Part shown: positions 61,927 through 64,000 of the stretch, in pieces | How the letters are laid out: every line of letters begins with the position of its first letter | How positions within the stretch are numbered: position 1 is the stretch's first letter | Source of the DNA: Pseudomonas koreensis | GTDB taxonomy: Bacteria > Pseudomonadota > Gammaproteobacteria > Pseudomonadales > Pseudomonadaceae | Length of the DNA stretch: 64,000 bases | NCBI RefSeq assembly: GCF_012986595.1 | Contig: NZ_JAAQYM010000001.1 | Span: forward strand, 682,001-746,000 | Direction of reading: 5' to 3' | Position numbers and translations under genes: made by a program | Notes under the pieces: generated by a model | Told to the model about the DNA's origin: nothing | The model's input: the letters and a program-made list of their open reading frames with translations, nothing else | Databases searched by the model: none

Positions 61927-64000
61927 TTAGTTCACCCAGACGCGCGCGTTACGGAACATGCGCATCCAAGGAGCATCCTCGGTCCAGTCTTCCGAACGCC
62001 ACGAGTTCTGCACCGCACGGAACACACGCTCCGGGTGCGGCATCATGATCGTCACACGGCCATCACGGCTGGTGAGACCGGTGATCCCGCGCGGCGAACC
62101 GTTCGGGTTGGCCGGGTAGGCTTCGGTGACCTTGCCGTGGTTGTCGACAAAACGCATCGCCACGCAACCGGACAGATCGGCTTCCAGCAGGGCTTCTTCG
62201 CTGGAGAACTCGGCATGGCCTTCACCGTGAGCAATGGCGATCGGCATACGCGAACCGGCCATGCCCTGCAGGAAGATCGAGTTCGATTCCTGGATCTGCA
62301 CCATCGCCACGCGCGCTTCGAACTGCTCGGAGCGGTTGCGCACGAAGTGCGGCCAGAACTCGCTGCCCGGGATCAGCTCGTGCAAGTTGGACATCATCTG
62401 GCAACCGTTGCACACGCCGAGGGTGAAGCTGTCGTTACGTTCGAAGAAGCCCTGGAACGCATCGCGGGCGCGGCTGTTGAACAGCGCCGACTTGGCCCAG
62501 CCTTCACCGGCGCCGAGAACGTCGCCGTAGGAGAAACCACCGCACGCCACCAGACCTTTGAACTCGTTCAGGTCGACGCGGCCGGCCAGAATGTCGCTCA
62601 TGTGCACGTCGATCGCGTTGAAACCGGCGCGGTCGAACGCGGCGGCCATTTCCACCTGACCGTTGACGCCCTGCTCACGCAGCACGGCAACCTGTGGGCG
62701 GATGCCTTTCTTGATGTAAGGCGCGGCGATGTCCTGGTTGACGTCGAAGCTCAGCTTGACGCTCAGGCCCGGGTTGTCTTCTTCCAGCAGCGCGTCGAAC
62801 TCTTGCTCGGCGCAGTCGGCGTTATCGCGCAGACGCTGGATCTGGTAGCTGGTCTCGGCCCACTGACGTTGCAGCAGACGACGCTGGCCTTCGAACACGG
62901 TGTCACCGTTGAAGGTGATGTTGATCTGGCCATTGTTGATCGGCTGACCGATCACCGACACGCAGTCGCCCAGACCGGCCGCGCTGAACTGCGCGAGGAT
63001 GTCTGGCGTCGCGTCCTGACGAACCTGGATAACGGCACCCAGCTCTTCGTTGAACAGGATCGCGGCGATTTCTGCCGAGTTTTCGGCAACGCTGTCCAGG
63101 TTCAGGCTCAGACCGCAGTGGCCGGCAAAGGCCATTTCCACCACGGAGGTCAGCAGACCACCGTCGGAACGGTCGTGGTAAGCCAGCAGGTGACCGTCGG
63201 CGTTGAGGCCCTGGATCACCGCGAAGAAGGCTTTGAGGTCTTCGGCGTCATCGACGTCCGGCGCCTGCTTGCCGAGCTTGCCGTGAACCTGGGCAAGGAT
63301 CGAGGCGCCCATGCGGTTCTGGCCGCGACCGAGGTCGATCAGGATCAGGTCGGTGGTGCCCTTGTCCATGCGCAGTTCCGGGGTCAGGGTCTGACGGATG
63401 TCAGCCACTGGCGCGAAACCGGTCACGATCAGCGACATCGGCGAGGTCACGGTTTTTTCTTCGCCATTGTCGTTCCAGCGGGTGGCCATGGACATCGAGT
63501 CCTTGCCCACCGGGATGGTGATGCCCAGCTCAGGGCACAGTTCCATACCGACCGCTTTCACGGTGTCGTAAAGACGTGCGTCTTCACCCGGGTGGCCGGC
63601 AGCGGACATCCAGTTCGCCGACAGTTTGATGTCGGAGATCTTGTTGATGCGCGAAGCGGCAATGTTGGTCAGGGTTTCGCCGATGGCCATGCGGCCCGAC
63701 GCCGGAGCGTCCAGCAGAGCCAGCGGAGTGCGCTCGCCCATTGCCATGGCTTCACCGGTGTAGACGTCGAAGCTGGTGGCGGTGACGGCCACGTCGGCCA
63801 CCGGGACCTGCCATGGGCCGACCATCTGGTCACGGGCCACGAGGCCGGTGATGGTGCGGTCGCCGATGGTGATCAGGAAGCTTTTGCTCGCCACTGCAGG
63901 GTGGTGCAGAACGCGCTCGATGCTTTCAGTGATGTCGAGGTTCGACGGATCGAAGTCATCGCCCAGCTCGGCTTCGCGAACCACCGAACGGTGCATGCGC
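61927..64000 (-). CDS. purL: Phosphoribosylformylglycinamidine synthase (3' part)
   Basis: ATP- and glutamine-dependent step of purine synthesis. About 690 C-terminal residues of ~1300 are in the window; the gene continues past the right edge. Visible are the second AIRS-type ATP-binding half ([34 protein letters not shown]) and the C-terminal glutaminase domain with nucleophile Cys in [19 protein letters not shown] and the His-Glu pair in [10 protein letters not shown]. Large single-chain form typical of gammaproteobacteria. Confidence 0.97.
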   Translation of the reverse strand, partial: RMHRSVVREAELGDDFDPSNLDITESIERVLHHPAVASKSFLITIGDRTITGLVARDQMVGPWQVPVADVAVTATSFDVYTGEAMAMGERTPLALLDAPASGRMAIGETLTNIAASRINKISDIKLSANWMSAAGHPGEDARLYDTVKAVGMELCPELGITIPVGKDSMSMATRWNDNGEEKTVTSPMSLIVTGFAPVADIRQTLTPELRMDKGTTDLILIDLGRGQNRMGASILAQVHGKLGKQAPDVDDAEDLKAFFAVIQGLNADGHLLAYHDRSDGGLLTSVVEMAFAGHCGLSLNLDSVAENSAEIAAILFNEELGAVIQVRQDATPDILAQFSAAGLGDCVSVIGQPINNGQINITFNGDTVFEGQRRLLQRQWAETSYQIQRLRDNADCAEQEFDALLEEDNPGLSVKLSFDVNQDIAAPYIKKGIRPQVAVLREQGVNGQVEMAAAFDRAGFNAIDVHMSDILAGRVDLNEFKGLVACGGFSYGDVLGAGEGWAKSALFNSRARDAFQGFFERNDSFTLGVCNGCQMMSNLHELIPGSEFWPHFVRNRSEQFEARVAMVQIQESNSIFLQGMAGSRMPIAIAHGEGHAEFSSEEALLEADLSGCVAMRFVDNHGKVTEAYPANPNGSPRGITGLTSRDGRVTIMMPHPERVFRAVQNSWRSEDWTEDAPWMRMFRNARVWVN

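Noticed and set aside
61415..61930. 171-codon plus-strand frame over the YqfO-like gene
   Set aside because: Begins in a hairpin arm, crosses a REP unit and terminator, then is antisense to the YqfO-like gene.

Overview
The window is a contiguous piece of a Pseudomonas chromosome, most likely from the Pseudomonas fluorescens complex. The reasons are the complete wsp chemosensory operon next to prfB, the gene pairs typical of pseudomonads (rpsP-rimM-trmD-rplS beside ffh; thrC, hom, dsbC, xerD), the Pseudomonas-restricted small families DUF3509 and DUF6124, the high GC with strong third-position bias, and three families of REP/REPIN-type palindromes scattered between genes. I could not assign a species. 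No rRNA, tRNA, CRISPR array, prophage or insertion sequence was seen.

Layout. 1-233: 5' part of prfB with its programmed frameshift. 430-8881 (minus): wspABCDEFR, a surface-sensing pathway ending in the diguanylate cyclase WspR; six of the genes overlap by 1-4 bases. 9176-9898: a DUF533/TerB-like envelope protein. 10107-20136 (plus): a LysR regulator, two gamma-aminobutyraldehyde dehydrogenase-type enzymes flanking a complete YdcSTUV-type polyamine ABC transporter, and an APC permease; together these would import putrescine-like compounds and oxidise the derived aldehyde to GABA. 20502-29889: a mixed housekeeping stretch (opgD, GNAT, old yellow enzyme, recJ, yaeQ, a CoA-transferase, a periplasmic solute-binding-like protein, DUF3509). 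30053-31957: an orphan receiver protein and a BvgS/RocS-like sensor that stops after its PAS domain, before any kinase. 32071-36947 (minus): thrC, hom, dsbC, xerD. 37056-45426: antiporter, thioesterase, the rpsP-rimM-trmD-rplS operon, ffh, a CcsA-like protein and a CorC/HlyC-type protein. 45784-51837: MHS transporter, purT, a VUT family protein, DUF1289, gamma-carbonic anhydrase-like protein, two Nudix hydrolases and an L,D-transpeptidase.

52281-59640 is the N-acetylglucosamine operon: GntR regulator, nagA, a SIS-domain deaminase, the fused EIIA-HPr-EI protein and a NagE permease carrying two IIB domains. A palindrome-like operator lies inside the promoter spacer, with an inverted second copy 55 bases upstream. 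After it come an EF-hand protein, a DUF6124 gene, a 987-base non-coding stretch full of hairpins, a NIF3/YqfO-like protein and the 3' half of purL.

The most unusual material is non-coding. Upstream of the DUF6124 gene is a leader of about 240 bases with two hairpins that carry the same 9-base loop on different stems, plus a segment complementary to that loop. Between the convergent EF-hand and DUF6124 genes a REPIN sits between the two arms of a bidirectional terminator. A chain of four hairpins lies between ffh and rpsP.
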